Assembly (NCBI RefSeq): GCF_014197435.1
Contig: NZ_JACIFP010000001.1
Location: 3,782,001-3,846,000, forward strand
DNA length: 64,000 nt
Direction: 5' to 3'
DNA from: Gordonia humi
Lineage (GTDB): Bacteria; Actinomycetota; Actinomycetes; Mycobacteriales; Mycobacteriaceae
Part shown: positions 20,084-29,220 of the stretch, piece by piece
Position numbering within the stretch: position 1 is the first letter of the stretch
How the letters are laid out: each line of letters opens with the position of its first letter
The notes under the pieces: model-generated
Database searches by the model: none
What the model saw: the letters and a program-made list of their open reading frames with translations, nothing else
What the model was told of the DNA's origin: nothing
Position numbers and translations under genes: made by a program

Positions 20084-20111
20084 GAGTTCTCGCTCCACTA
20101 CGACTGCTGAC
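20084..20111 (+). repeat. attR-like direct repeat
   Basis: The second copy of the glnA1 3' end, 27 of 28 bases identical to 18362-18389. It reads in the same frame as codons for EFSLHYDC and a stop but has no gene attached. Confidence 0.75.
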
Positions 20112-20421
20112 TCGCGCAGTTCCAGGACGCCACCGCGCTTCCGGTCGCCGCGCTCGGGCGGATTCACGGCCTCCGAGGGACCGGCCGCCGGTTGGTCCGC
20201 CGACCGCCGACGCGGCGTGTGCGGCGCGGCGGAGAGGCCGCTCATGGCGATCCGCAGCCGTCGAACCGATCACACCGACCCGGCGTGCCGGGCGATCCAC
20301 GCTGATCACACGCATCGGCCGAACCGCCTCGACCGCGGCGGCTGTCATCGGCACGATGCGCGGCCCGGACTCGTCACCGGGTACGCTGCGACGTCGAGTA
20401 TCAACATGATGTGGAGGTCGA
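20112..20421. other. Non-coding stretch right of the element
   Basis: High-GC sequence between the right repeat and the beta-lactamase-like gene. No frame has a credible start, length and composition. GGAGG at 20412-20416 is the ribosome-binding site of the next gene. I see no tRNA or strong hairpin. Confidence 0.5.
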
Positions 20422-21318
20422 GTGAGTTCAGACGGAGGGCGCCATCGGGCCGGACCCGACGGCGAGAGTCGCTCGTCGCTGCCACCGGCACTCGCGGTGA
20501 TCGCCGTGGCTCTGGTGGTAGTACTGGGTGTCGGCGGATACCTCCTCCTGCGGTCCACCGACGACGGGACCCCGACAACGACTCGCACCTCCACTCCACG
20601 GCCGACGGCCTCGGCCGCCGATCTGCAGTCCTCGTTCGACGCGTTGAAGCTTCCGATTCCGACCGGGATCGCGATCGTGCCGGTGGGCGGGGGCGATCCG
20701 ATCCTCGCCGGCGACCAGAACGTCCACGCCGCGTGGTCGACGATCAAGGCTCCCCTCGGGCTCGCCGCCGAACGCAAGCACGGTATGAGCCGTACCGAGG
20801 CGGCCGCCGTCGTCGACTCCGACAACGAGTCGGCCCGCGTGCTCACACGTTCGCTCGGTGATCCCGCCGACGCGTCGCGGGAACTCGAGACGGTCCTGCG
20901 CGAGGGCGGCGACACCACGACCCGTCCCGCACGTCGGCACGGCGACGACTACCCGATGCTCGGCGAGACGATGTGGAGTCTGGCCGACTCGGCCACCTGG
21001 ACGTCGAACCTGCCGTGCATGACCGGCAGCGACCACATCGTCGAGCTGATGCGCGACGTCTCGCGGGTACAGGAGTGGGGGCTGCGGCGTGTCGGCGACC
21101 AGACCCCGGTCAAGGGCGGTTGGGGCGAGATGCCCGACGGCGGATACCTGGTACGACAGATCGGAGTGGTCGGGCTCCCCGACGGCGACCGGGTCGCGGT
21201 GTCGATCAGCACCCACGAGCCCGGGATGACCTTCGAGGAAGGCACTCGCAACCTCGACCGCGTCGCGACATGGCTCACCGAGAACCTGCACCGGCTGCCC
21301 GGCGGGGCCTGCGGGTAA
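20422..21318 (+). CDS. Membrane-anchored serine beta-lactamase/PBP-like protein
   Basis: A 298-residue protein: a polar N terminus, one transmembrane anchor (about 21-43, type II orientation), a Thr/Ser/Pro linker, then an exported domain. All three motifs of penicillin-recognising serine enzymes are present in order: SxxK as Ser106-Thr-Ile-Lys109, SDN at 133-135, and KGG (a KTG variant) at 231-233. The domain is short, like class A beta-lactamases. It could hydrolyse beta-lactams or act on peptidoglycan; a pseudo-enzyme role is also possible. GTG start, preceded by GGAGG. It lies 11 bases before the FKBP pair, so a three-gene cell-surface operon is likely. Confidence 0.75.
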   Translation: MSSDGGRHRAGPDGESRSSLPPALAVIAVALVVVLGVGGYLLLRSTDDGTPTTTRTSTPRPTASAADLQSSFDALKLPIPTGIAIVPVGGGDPILAGDQNVHAAWSTIKAPLGLAAERKHGMSRTEAAAVVDSDNESARVLTRSLGDPADASRELETVLREGGDTTTRPARRHGDDYPMLGETMWSLADSATWTSNLPCMTGSDHIVELMRDVSRVQEWGLRRVGDQTPVKGGWGEMPDGGYLVRQIGVVGLPDGDRVAVSISTHEPGMTFEEGTRNLDRVATWLTENLHRLPGGACG

Positions 21319-21329
21319 TCTGGCCAACC

Positions 21330-21917
21330 ATGAAGCTCAAGCCTCTGATCCTGGTCCCCGCCGCCGTCGCCGCCCTCGCGCTGGCCGGCTGTTCGTCGGA
21401 CGATTCGCCGAAGGCCGAAGAAGGCTGCCCGCCTGTCCCCGCCGAATACAAGGCCAACCCGACCTGGCAGGTCGAGGGGACCTCGGGCTGCGCGGTGTTC
21501 ACCGTGACCGACGACGCCAAGAACCAGGCGCCGCTCATCGAGATCGCCACCCCGTTCTCCGTCGACGAGACCCAAGTCAAGACGCTGATCGCGGGCAAGG
21601 GCCCGAAGGTGGCCGAGGACTCGAACGTCAACGTCTTCTACGAGGGCGTCAACGGCACCACCGAGAGCGTGTTCGACAGCGCGTACGAGCGGGGCGAGCC
21701 GACCGCCTTCCAGCCCAAGGGCGTGGTGAAGGGCTTCAAGCAGGCCCTCGTCGGACAGAACGTCGGATCGACCGTCGCCGTGGTGATCCCGCCGAAGGAC
21801 GGCTACGGCGAGGAAGGCGGCGGAGACGGATACATCGGCGGCGAGGACACCATCGTGTTCGCCGTCAAGATCATGGGCCTGGCAGCGGCTCCCGCTCCCG
21901 CGCAGGCCGGCCAGTGA
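21330..21917 (+). CDS. FKBP-type peptidyl-prolyl isomerase lipoprotein
   Basis: A 195-residue secreted lipoprotein. The signal peptide MKLKPLILVPAAVAALALAGC ends in a canonical lipobox (LAGC, Cys21). The mature part has an FKBP fold: VYEG-like VFYEGVNGTTESVFDSAYERGEPTAFQPKGVVKGFKQALVGQNVGSTVAVVIPPKDGYGEEG. The usual prolyl-isomerase core is recognisable, though aromatic pocket residues are partly changed, so activity is uncertain. Its stop overlaps the start of the paralogue (GTGA). A role in folding exported proteins is inferred. Confidence 0.85.
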   Translation: MKLKPLILVPAAVAALALAGCSSDDSPKAEEGCPPVPAEYKANPTWQVEGTSGCAVFTVTDDAKNQAPLIEIATPFSVDETQVKTLIAGKGPKVAEDSNVNVFYEGVNGTTESVFDSAYERGEPTAFQPKGVVKGFKQALVGQNVGSTVAVVIPPKDGYGEEGGGDGYIGGEDTIVFAVKIMGLAAAPAPAQAGQ

Positions 21918-22534
21918 CCCCCCGGCCAGAAATCCCCGGTCGCGCCGCCCGGCTCAAGCCGCTCATCCTCGTCCCGGTCGCGCTCGCGGCGCTGGCATCG
22001 GCGAGCTGCTCGTCGGACGACTCGTCGAACGCCGACGACTCCACAGCGCCGGCCGCCGCGTCGACGACGACGTGCCCGACCTCGGTTCCCGCGGCGTCGA
22101 CTCCCGCCGACTGGACGCTCAAGGGCGTGTCGGGATCGGTGAACGTCGTCGCGCCGACCGCCGACCGCGCCCCGTCGATCACGGTGACCGAACCGTTCGC
22201 GGTCGACGAGACCGTGGTGAAGACGCTGACCCCGGGCACGGGTGCGGATGTGCACTCCGATTCGATGGTCACCGTCTGCTACGAGGGAGTCGACGGGAAG
22301 ACGGGCGACGTGTTCGACAACGCTTTCGAACGCGGCAGACCGGCGCAGTTCAGCCCGGCCGAAGTGGTCCCGGGCTTCAGTCAGGCGCTCGTCGGGCAGA
22401 AGGTCGGCGCCTCCGTCGCGGTGGCGATGACGCCCGCCGACGGCTACGGTCCGTCCGGTAACCCGGATGCGAAGATCGGGGGCACCGACACGCTGGTCTT
22501 CGCGCTGACGATCCTCGACTCGACCTCGTACTGA
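21914..22534 (+). CDS. FKBP-type peptidyl-prolyl isomerase, tandem paralogue
   Basis: A 206-residue paralogue of the preceding gene, with the same signal-like N terminus (LKPLILVPVALAALASASC), SSDDSSNADDS linker and FKBP domain (VCYEGVDGKTGDVFDNAFERGRPAQFSPAEVVPGFSQALVGQKVGASVAVAMTPADGYGPSG). The lipobox is weaker than its neighbour's (SAS before Cys), so lipidation is less certain. The GTG overlaps the upstream stop by four bases. The shared signal, linker and domain indicate tandem duplication. Confidence 0.83.
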   Translation: MTPRPEIPGRAARLKPLILVPVALAALASASCSSDDSSNADDSTAPAAASTTTCPTSVPAASTPADWTLKGVSGSVNVVAPTADRAPSITVTEPFAVDETVVKTLTPGTGADVHSDSMVTVCYEGVDGKTGDVFDNAFERGRPAQFSPAEVVPGFSQALVGQKVGASVAVAMTPADGYGPSGNPDAKIGGTDTLVFALTILDSTSY

Positions 22535-22541
22535 CTCGTGC

Positions 22542-23642
22542 CTACTTCCCCGGCATCGCCGCGAACGGCTTGATCAGCTCGGGTGCGCCGCCGGTGCGAC
22601 GCAGCAGCGGGCTGCCGAAGAACGGCGCCACCACCTGGCACGGAACCACACGGGTCGGCTCGTCGTCGAGCGCGTTGACCACATAAGCCGCCGCCCGGGG
22701 TGACCCGCAGATGCCCAGGTGGTCGGACAGGTCTTTGACGCAGCCCGCCTGCAGCACGATGTTGTGGACCGTCACGCCGTCGCCGCCGGGCACCTGACCG
22801 GAGGTGAACGGGCGCACCAGCTCGTCGTGGACGGTGGAGATGTTCGTGTACTCGATACCGGGCACGTACGGACCGCCGCCCGAGTTCATCTTCGTCAGGA
22901 ACTCCGACCCGCCCATCATCTGTGGGAGCGCACGGCACGGGATCACCGTCGCCGGATCGAGGCCGAACCGCTTGTTGGCGCCGGTGAACACGAGGCTCGC
23001 GGCGTCGAGCACCGAGGTCCCCTGCCACAGCGGCGCCAACGACACGTACTTGGCGATCCGGTCGGCGCCACCGAGGAACTTGGCCCAGTAGTTCGGGACC
23101 AGGGTGCCCTGCGAATGTCCCACCACATGGACTTTCTCGGCGCCCGTCGCGGCCAGCACCTTCTCGACGAACTCGCCGAACTCGCCCGCGCTCTCCTCGA
23201 TCGGCTTCATCCCGCCGAGTGCCGAGATCGGCCAGCGGGAGCCCTCGATGGCTCCGAACGTCATGCTGAACACCGAATACCCGGCGTCGGTGAGCAACGG
23301 CACGTACGTGCCCCAATTGGTCTGAGCCCCTCCCCCGGTGCCGTGCATCAGAATCACCGGGATCGGATGATCCGGGTCGAGCGGATCGTCCCACCGGTTG
23401 GCGCCCGGCAGATCGCCGCCGGGATTGGCCAGCTCCGGACCGATACCGGCGAAGAAGTCGTAGACCACACGGCCCTGCGCATCGTTGTGCTCGCTCCCCA
23501 ACGGCACGATCTCCTTCGGAAACCGTTGCACCACTTGGTTTCCGATCACGAGCAGGGGTTTGGTGACCTGCTGCCCGATCCGTACCGAGGCGATGATGCC
23601 GTCGGCGAGCGCACGCCCGATACTGCTGCGGACGGTCCCCAC
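22542..23642 (-). CDS. Alpha/beta-hydrolase, lipase/esterase (lipase class 2-like)
   Basis: A 366-residue alpha/beta-hydrolase with the oxyanion segment VILMHGTGGGAQTNWG (about 96-111) and nucleophile elbow GHSQG with Ser177. LVPNYW after the elbow is typical of the actinobacterial triacylglycerol lipase/esterase (lipase 2) group. There is no clear signal peptide, although family relatives are often exported; the amphipathic N terminus could be a membrane-associating helix. The gene is convergent with the FKBP pair, seven bases apart. Substrate unknown. Confidence 0.82.
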   Translation of the reverse strand: MGTVRSSIGRALADGIIASVRIGQQVTKPLLVIGNQVVQRFPKEIVPLGSEHNDAQGRVVYDFFAGIGPELANPGGDLPGANRWDDPLDPDHPIPVILMHGTGGGAQTNWGTYVPLLTDAGYSVFSMTFGAIEGSRWPISALGGMKPIEESAGEFGEFVEKVLAATGAEKVHVVGHSQGTLVPNYWAKFLGGADRIAKYVSLAPLWQGTSVLDAASLVFTGANKRFGLDPATVIPCRALPQMMGGSEFLTKMNSGGGPYVPGIEYTNISTVHDELVRPFTSGQVPGGDGVTVHNIVLQAGCVKDLSDHLGICGSPRAAAYVVNALDDEPTRVVPCQVVAPFFGSPLLRRTGGAPELIKPFAAMPGK

Positions 23643-23748
23643 GTGTTCTCCTGCCTGGCGAGACTTCTGACGCAGCCGCCTGGCCGCCGATCATCCCCGG
23701 AAGCCTACGGGACGTCCGACGCGGCGCCGAAATCGTCGCCGTGCAGCC

Positions 23749-26700
23749 TCAGCCGCCGAACACCTCGGTCACCACGGCCTTCGCCCGGCGCGTCACCCGC
23801 ATGTAGTGCTCGAGGAACTCGGTCGCCTCCTCCTGCGGCCACCCGGCCGCATACGCGACGGCGCGCAGCTGACGGCCCGGGCCGGGGAGCTGGTCGACGG
23901 GCTTTCCGCGCACCAGGACCAGAGCGTTCCGCGCGTGGGTCGCGGTGATCCACGCGTCCGTGAGCATCTCCACCTCATCGGTCGACAGGATCTTCTCGGC
24001 CTCGATGGCCTCGAGCGTCTCCAACGTCGACGTGTTGTGCAGTGACGGGTACTCGTGCGCGTACCTCAGCTGAGTGAGCTGAACCGTCCACTCGATGTCG
24101 GCGAGACCGCCGCGACCGAGTTTGGTGTGCGTGGCCGGATCGGCACCGCGCGGAAGACGTTCGGAGTCCACGCGCGCCTTGATCCGACGGATCTCCCGGA
24201 CGGCGTCGGGCGAGACCCCACCGGCCGGATACCGGATCTCGTCGACCATGTGCAGGAAGTCCAGTCCCAGTTCGGCGTCTCCGGCGACGGCGTGCGCACG
24301 CAGCAGCGCCTGCACCTCCCACGCCTGAGCCCACTGGTCGTAGTAGGCCTTGTAGGACGCGAGGGTGCGCACCACCGGACCGTTGCGGCCCTCGGGTCGT
24401 AGACCGACGTCGACCTCCAACGGAGGATCGGCGCTCGGCGATCCGAGCATCGACCGCACCTGCTCGGCAACGGTCTGCGCCCACTTGACGGCCTCCGACT
24501 CGTCGGCCCCGTCGACCGGGTCACAGACGAACAGCACGTCGGCGTCCGAGCCGTACCCGAGTTCGCTGCCGCCGAGGCGGCCCATCCCGATCACCGCGAT
24601 CCGCGCCGGAGCGTCGCCGTCCCGGGTGCGCAGCGACTCCTCGACCACCTTGTCCAGCGCCGCGTCGAGGACTGCCGCCCACACGGTCGACAACGCACGG
24701 CACACCTGCTGCACACTCATCAGACCGAGGATGTCCGCCGACGCGATGCGCGCGAGTTCGGCCCGCCGATGCGAGCGGGCGACGGCGATCGCCTTCGTCA
24801 GGTCCTTGGCCCGGCGCATCGATGCGCGCAGTCCCTTGGCGACGTCGGCCGAATCGACCTCGGTGAGCTTGGGACCCGTCGCCCCCGTCGAGTACAGCGC
24901 GATCACGTCGGGCGAGCGCATCAGCAGATCCGCGATGAACTCGCTGGTGCCGAGCACCCGCATCAACGACTCCGCGACCACACCGTCGTCGCGCAGCAGC
25001 CGCAGATACCAGTCGGTGGTGCCCATCTGCTCACTGAGCTTGCGGTAGTTGAGCAGTCCCGCATCGGGGTCGGGTGCATCGCTGATGTGCTCGAGCAGCC
25101 CCGGCAGGATCAACGACTGGATGGCGCCCGAGCGCCCGGGAGTGGATGCCAACGCTCGGATGTGGGCCAACGCCCGGTCGGGCATCGCGTAGCCGAGCGC
25201 GGCCAGCTGCCGCATCGCCGAGTCGTCGGTCAGACGCAGCAGACCCTTCTCCTGCCGGGCCACCGACTCCAGCAGTGGACGGTAGAACAGCTTCTCGTGC
25301 AGTTGACGAACGCGGGCGAGCTGGCTGCGCAGCTCTCGGTCGAGCACCTGCGCCGCGCCGCGGTCACCCTGCGGACGGATGTGCGCGGCCCGGGCGAGCC
25401 ACCGCACGGCGGCCTCGTCGTCGGGGTCGGGCAGCAGATGGGTCCGCTGGAGCCGCTGCAGCTGGAGCCGGTGCTCGAGCAGCCGAAGGAACTGGTACGA
25501 CGCCGCGAAGTTCGCGCCGTCGTCGCGACCGATGTAGCCGCCCGCGGTCAACGCGTCGAGGGCGTCGACGGTCGCCTGGACGCGCAGCGAGGCGTCCACG
25601 CGGCCGTGGACCATCTGCAGGAGCTGCACGGCGAACTCGACGTCGCGCAGACCTCCGCGGCCGAGTTTCAGATTGCGCGCCTTGTGTTCGACGGGCACCA
25701 ACGATTCCACGCGCCGCCGCATGGTCTGCACCTCGACGACGAAGTCGTCGCGCTCGGAGGCGTCCCACACCATCGGCGACATGGCGATCACGTAGTCGCG
25801 GCCCAACGCCATGTCGCCGGTCATCGGACGCGCCTTGAGGAGCGCCTGGAACTCCCAGGTCTTGGCCCACCGCGTGTAGTAGGCGATATGCGACTCCAGA
25901 GTGCGGGTCAGCGCCCCCGACTTGCCCTCCGGGCGTAGACCGGCGTCGATGTCGAAGAAGGCCAGGGAACCGATGCGCATCATCTCGCCCGCGATCCGTG
26001 CCGAGGTCGCATCGGCGGGTTCGGCGACGAACACGATGTCGACGTCGCTGACGTAATTGAGCTCGCGCGCACCGCACTTGCCCATGGCGACGACGGCGAT
26101 CCGGTTCTCCAACGGCGCGTCGCCGAGGACCTCGGCGATCGCGACGGCCAGGGCCGCCGTGAGCGCGGCGTCGGCGAGATCGGCCAGGCGTCCGCCCACC
26201 TCCGGCAGGTACAGGACGGGTTCGTCTTCGACGGTCGCCGCGAGATCGTGCGCGGCCAGGATCAGGATCTGGTCCCGGTACGCGCGCCGCAGCGCGCCGA
26301 TCGCATCGGGGCCGGTGACCGTGGCACGAAACACCAGGTCGGTGTCGCCGGCGCCCGGTTCGGCGGCCGCGTCGACGGAGGCCAGCAACGCGCCACGCGA
26401 CTGCTCGACGGTCGGCATCCCGTCGTCGATCAGCAGTCGCCACGACTCCGGTTCGGCGATGACGTGATCGGCGAGCGCATCCGAGGACCCGAGCACCGAC
26501 AGCAGTCGGCCGCGGAACGGCTTGGACGAGCGCAGCAACCGATCGATCTGCGGCCACGATTCGTCGTCGCGCTCGCGGAGTCGGATGAGTGCGCGCAGCG
26601 CGAGATCGGGGTCGGGCGCCCGCGAGAGCGACCACAGCAGGTCTGCCGTGTCGGAGCCGAACCACCCGAGAGCGACGAGGTGTTCCCGAGCGTTCTCGTC

Positions 26701-26760
26701 GAGCAGCCCGAGCCGACCCGGGCTCGGGACTGCGGACCGTCCTGGCCTAGTCACATGCAC
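23749..26760 (-). CDS. glnE: Glutamine synthetase adenylyltransferase/adenylyl-removing enzyme
   Basis: A 1003-residue bifunctional regulator that adenylylates and de-adenylylates GSI. There are two nucleotidyltransferase domains, each with a G-(S/K)-x-E/D...D-x-D core: [19 protein letters not shown] (about residue 230) and [19 protein letters not shown] (about residue 745). Each is followed by a helical GlnD-like domain (MRRRVE... and [10 protein letters not shown]...). Length matches mycobacterial GlnE. Its target Tyr405 is in GlnA1. It lies immediately downstream of glnA2 on the minus strand (three-base gap), so both are probably one transcript. The GTG at 26760 is followed by a second GTG two codons in, which may be the true start. 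Confidence 0.95.
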   Translation of the reverse strand: MHVTRPGRSAVPSPGRLGLLDENAREHLVALGWFGSDTADLLWSLSRAPDPDLALRALIRLRERDDESWPQIDRLLRSSKPFRGRLLSVLGSSDALADHVIAEPESWRLLIDDGMPTVEQSRGALLASVDAAAEPGAGDTDLVFRATVTGPDAIGALRRAYRDQILILAAHDLAATVEDEPVLYLPEVGGRLADLADAALTAALAVAIAEVLGDAPLENRIAVVAMGKCGARELNYVSDVDIVFVAEPADATSARIAGEMMRIGSLAFFDIDAGLRPEGKSGALTRTLESHIAYYTRWAKTWEFQALLKARPMTGDMALGRDYVIAMSPMVWDASERDDFVVEVQTMRRRVESLVPVEHKARNLKLGRGGLRDVEFAVQLLQMVHGRVDASLRVQATVDALDALTAGGYIGRDDGANFAASYQFLRLLEHRLQLQRLQRTHLLPDPDDEAAVRWLARAAHIRPQGDRGAAQVLDRELRSQLARVRQLHEKLFYRPLLESVARQEKGLLRLTDDSAMRQLAALGYAMPDRALAHIRALASTPGRSGAIQSLILPGLLEHISDAPDPDAGLLNYRKLSEQMGTTDWYLRLLRDDGVVAESLMRVLGTSEFIADLLMRSPDVIALYSTGATGPKLTEVDSADVAKGLRASMRRAKDLTKAIAVARSHRRAELARIASADILGLMSVQQVCRALSTVWAAVLDAALDKVVEESLRTRDGDAPARIAVIGMGRLGGSELGYGSDADVLFVCDPVDGADESEAVKWAQTVAEQVRSMLGSPSADPPLEVDVGLRPEGRNGPVVRTLASYKAYYDQWAQAWEVQALLRAHAVAGDAELGLDFLHMVDEIRYPAGGVSPDAVREIRRIKARVDSERLPRGADPATHTKLGRGGLADIEWTVQLTQLRYAHEYPSLHNTSTLETLEAIEAEKILSTDEVEMLTDAWITATHARNALVLVRGKPVDQLPGPGRQLRAVAYAAGWPQEEATEFLEHYMRVTRRAKAVVTEVFGG

Positions 26761-26763
26761 CCC

Positions 26764-28101
26764 TTACAGCGGCAGGTAGCTCTCGAGTTCGAACGGAGTC
26801 ACCCGGCCTCGGTAGGCCGTCCACTCGGCCCATTTGTTGCGCAGGAAGTAGTCGAAGACGTGCTCGCCGAGCGTCTCGGCGACCAGCTCGGACCCCTCCA
26901 TCGCGGTGAGCGCCTCGGCGAGCGAACCGGGCAGCTCCTTGTACCCCATCGCGCGGCGCTCGGCAGGCGTCAACGCCCACACGTTGTCCTCGGCCTCCTC
27001 GGGCAGCTCGTAGTCCTCCTCGATGCCCTTGAGCCCGGCGGCCAACATCACCGCGAACGCCAGGTACGGGTTGCATGCGGAGTCGGGGCTGCGCACCTCC
27101 ACGCGACGCGACGACGCCTTGTTCGGCGTATACAGCGGCAACCGCACCATCGCCGACCGGTTGGCGCGCCCCCAGGTGGCCGCGGTCGGTGCCTCGTCGC
27201 CGTAGACCAGTCGCTTATAGCTGTTGACCCACTGGTTGGTGACGGCACTGATCTCGTTGGCGTGCTGGAGGATTCCGGCGACGAACTGTTTGCCGACCGG
27301 CGAGAGCTGCAGCGGGTCGTCCGGATCGTGAAACGCGTTGCTGTCTCCCTCGAACAGACTCAGGTGCGTGTGCATCGCCGATCCGGGGTGCTCGGTGAAC
27401 GGCTTCGGCATGAAGGTGGCGCGGACGCCGTCGTTGAAGGCGACCTGCTTCACCAGGTAGCGGAAGGTCATCACGTTGTCGGCCATCGACAGGGCGTCCG
27501 CGTACCGCAGGTCGATCTCCTGTTGGCCGGGCGCACCCTCGTGGTGGGAGAACTCGACGGAGATCCCCATCGACTCGAGCGCGTCGATCGCGTGCCGACG
27601 GAAGTTGGGCGCCTCGTGGTGGAACGTCTGGTCGAAGTAGCCGCCGCCGTCGGCCGGGATGGGCGGGGTGCCGTCGAACGGCGTGTCCTTGAGGAGGAAG
27701 AACTCGATCTCCGGGTGAACGTAGCAGGTGAATCCCTGATCGGCCGCCTTGTTGAGCTGACGACGCAGCACGTTGCGCGGATCGGCCCACGACGGGGTGC
27801 CGTCGGGCATCGCGATATCGCAGAAGATGCGCGCCGAGTACTGTTTGTCGTCGCTGATCCACGGCAGGATCTGGAACGTCGACGGATCGGGTTTGGCGAC
27901 GGTGTCCGCCTCGGACACGCGGGAGAAGCCCTCGATCGCCGAACCGTCGAATCCGATGCCCTCGGAGAACGCGCCTTCGAGCTCGGCGGGCGCGATCGCC
28001 ACCGATTTCAGATAGCCGAGGATGTCGGTGAACCACAGCCGGACGAAGCGGATGTCGCGCTCCTCGAGGGTGCGCAGCACGAATTCCTGTTGGCGATCCA
28101 T
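26764..28101 (-). CDS. glnA2: Type I glutamine synthetase homologue GlnA2
   Basis: A 445-residue GSI homologue, about 30 residues shorter than GlnA1. It has the RLWFTDILGYLKSVAI start, the ATP-site motif MPKPFTEHPGSAMHTHLSLFE, and the glutamate-site ANRSAMVRLPLYTPNKASSRRVEVRSPDSACNPYLAF. The adenylylation tyrosine of GlnA1 (LYELPPEE) is not conserved: the corresponding segment is DNVWALTPAERR, so GlnE should not modify it. Upstream is a GlnR-like half operator. In other actinobacteria GlnA2 homologues act in glutamine or polyamine metabolism (family knowledge); its substrate here is undetermined. Confidence 0.93.
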   Translation of the reverse strand: MDRQQEFVLRTLEERDIRFVRLWFTDILGYLKSVAIAPAELEGAFSEGIGFDGSAIEGFSRVSEADTVAKPDPSTFQILPWISDDKQYSARIFCDIAMPDGTPSWADPRNVLRRQLNKAADQGFTCYVHPEIEFFLLKDTPFDGTPPIPADGGGYFDQTFHHEAPNFRRHAIDALESMGISVEFSHHEGAPGQQEIDLRYADALSMADNVMTFRYLVKQVAFNDGVRATFMPKPFTEHPGSAMHTHLSLFEGDSNAFHDPDDPLQLSPVGKQFVAGILQHANEISAVTNQWVNSYKRLVYGDEAPTAATWGRANRSAMVRLPLYTPNKASSRRVEVRSPDSACNPYLAFAVMLAAGLKGIEEDYELPEEAEDNVWALTPAERRAMGYKELPGSLAEALTAMEGSELVAETLGEHVFDYFLRNKWAEWTAYRGRVTPFELESYLPL

Positions 28102-28123
28102 ACTCGAACCCTAGTGCCCTGCC

Positions 28124-28139
28124 GTTACGCGCGTGTTAC
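28124..28139 (-). promoter_or_regulatory. Possible GlnR half-operator upstream of glnA2
   Basis: On the minus strand, GTAAC-n6-GTAAC lies 23-38 bases before the glnA2 start. It matches the first pentamer of the GlnR consensus fully and the second in four of five bases. Neighbouring 11-base positions do not match, so only one pair is present. Weak evidence. Confidence 0.35.
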
Positions 28140-28360
28140 ACCGTCCCGTTCGGTGCCGGGCACTCGACTCCTCGTGTCCCACCGGCCGCTGCGGCGAGTC
28201 GGTGCGATGCAGGCACGGGGTCCGCCGCTGCTCGAACATCCTGTGACGAACCCCACCATTGCGCCCCTGCCGATCTCCGGTCCGCGGTGGAACAATCGAG
28301 GGCGTCCACACCAACCCGGGTACCCGCTCCGCGGGACTCGAGGCAGAAATGAGGCAAGTC

Positions 28361-29203
28361 ATGTCGGAAGCAAACCCGTACGGTTCCGCCGCGCCCGTGT
28401 CGTCGCCGCGCCGCCCGACCCGCATTCAGCACATCGCGAAGTGGAAGTCTGAAGGCCACAAGTGGGCGATGCTCACCTGTTACGACTACTCCACCGCCCG
28501 CATCTTCGACGAGGCCGAGATCCCGGTCCTGCTCGTCGGCGACTCCGCGGGCAACGTCGTCTTCGGCTACGACACCACCATTCCCGTCAGCATCGACGAG
28601 ATGATCGTCATCGCGCGCGCCGTGGTGCGCGGCGCACCGCACGCCCTCGTCGTCGTCGACCTGCCGTTCGGCAGCTACGAGAGCGGTCCCCAGCAGGCAC
28701 TCGAGTCGGCCGTCCGCATCTTCAAGGAGACCGGCGCGCACGCGGTCAAGCTCGAGGGCGGTGAACGCGTCGCGCCGCAGATCGCCGCACTGACCGCCGC
28801 GGGCATCCCGGTCATGGCACACATCGGCTTCACCCCGCAGAGCGTCAACGGCCTCGGCGGCTACCGCGTCCAGGGTCGGGGCGACGCCTCGGACCAGCTC
28901 GTCACCGACGCGATCGCCGTTCAGGAGGCCGGCGCTTTCTCCGTGGTCATGGAGATGGTGCCCGCCGACATCGCGGGGCAGATCGCCCGCAAGCTCACCA
29001 TCGCCACCGTCGGCATCGGCGCGGGCAACGAGACCGACGCACAGGTCCTGGTCTGGCAGGACGCCGCCGGTTACACCCACGGCAAGACCGCCAAGTTCGT
29101 CAAGAAGTACGCGAACATCGGCGAGGAACTCGGCAACGCCGCTCGCCAGTACGCGAGCGAGGTCGCCTCGGCGTCGTTCCCCGGTCCCGAGCATTCGTAC
29201 TGA
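28361..29203 (+). CDS. panB: 3-methyl-2-oxobutanoate hydroxymethyltransferase
   Basis: A 280-residue ketopantoate hydroxymethyltransferase, the first committed step of pantothenate/CoA synthesis. Signatures are [40 protein letters not shown] (Mg and substrate site near the N terminus), [14 protein letters not shown] with the ligand-binding Lys, and [22 protein letters not shown]. The ATG giving MSEANPYGS at 28361 was chosen: GAGGCAAG precedes it and mycobacterial PanB has the same short N terminus. The next gene starts 17 bases downstream. Confidence 0.95.
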   Translation: MSEANPYGSAAPVSSPRRPTRIQHIAKWKSEGHKWAMLTCYDYSTARIFDEAEIPVLLVGDSAGNVVFGYDTTIPVSIDEMIVIARAVVRGAPHALVVVDLPFGSYESGPQQALESAVRIFKETGAHAVKLEGGERVAPQIAALTAAGIPVMAHIGFTPQSVNGLGGYRVQGRGDASDQLVTDAIAVQEAGAFSVVMEMVPADIAGQIARKLTIATVGIGAGNETDAQVLVWQDAAGYTHGKTAKFVKKYANIGEELGNAARQYASEVASASFPGPEHSY

Positions 29204-29220
29204 CCGATAGGGTCGAACGC

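Larger units (their letters stand above)
18362..20111. mobile_element. Remnant of a site-specifically integrated element in the glnA1 3' end
   Basis: A 1.7-kb segment is bounded by 28-base direct repeats (27 of 28 identical) that copy the last codons and stop of glnA1. It has visibly lower GC and different codon use from its surroundings. At its left end is a broken tyrosine-recombinase gene. It also holds a DUF6461-like gene, two small genes of unknown function and an iteron-like dyad. In M. tuberculosis glnE follows glnA1 directly (recalled synteny). A repeat of a gene 3' end next to an integrase is the usual outcome of attP x attB recombination. Integration is inferred from these features; the element now looks immobile. 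Confidence 0.72.

Noticed and set aside
20422..21318. Calling the SxxK protein a beta-lactamase resistance gene
   Set aside because: The three motifs support the fold, but a variant KGG motif and membrane anchor leave substrate and activity open.
24769..25938. A 389-residue plus-strand open frame
   Set aside because: It is antisense within glnE, whose frame has clear domain motifs throughout.
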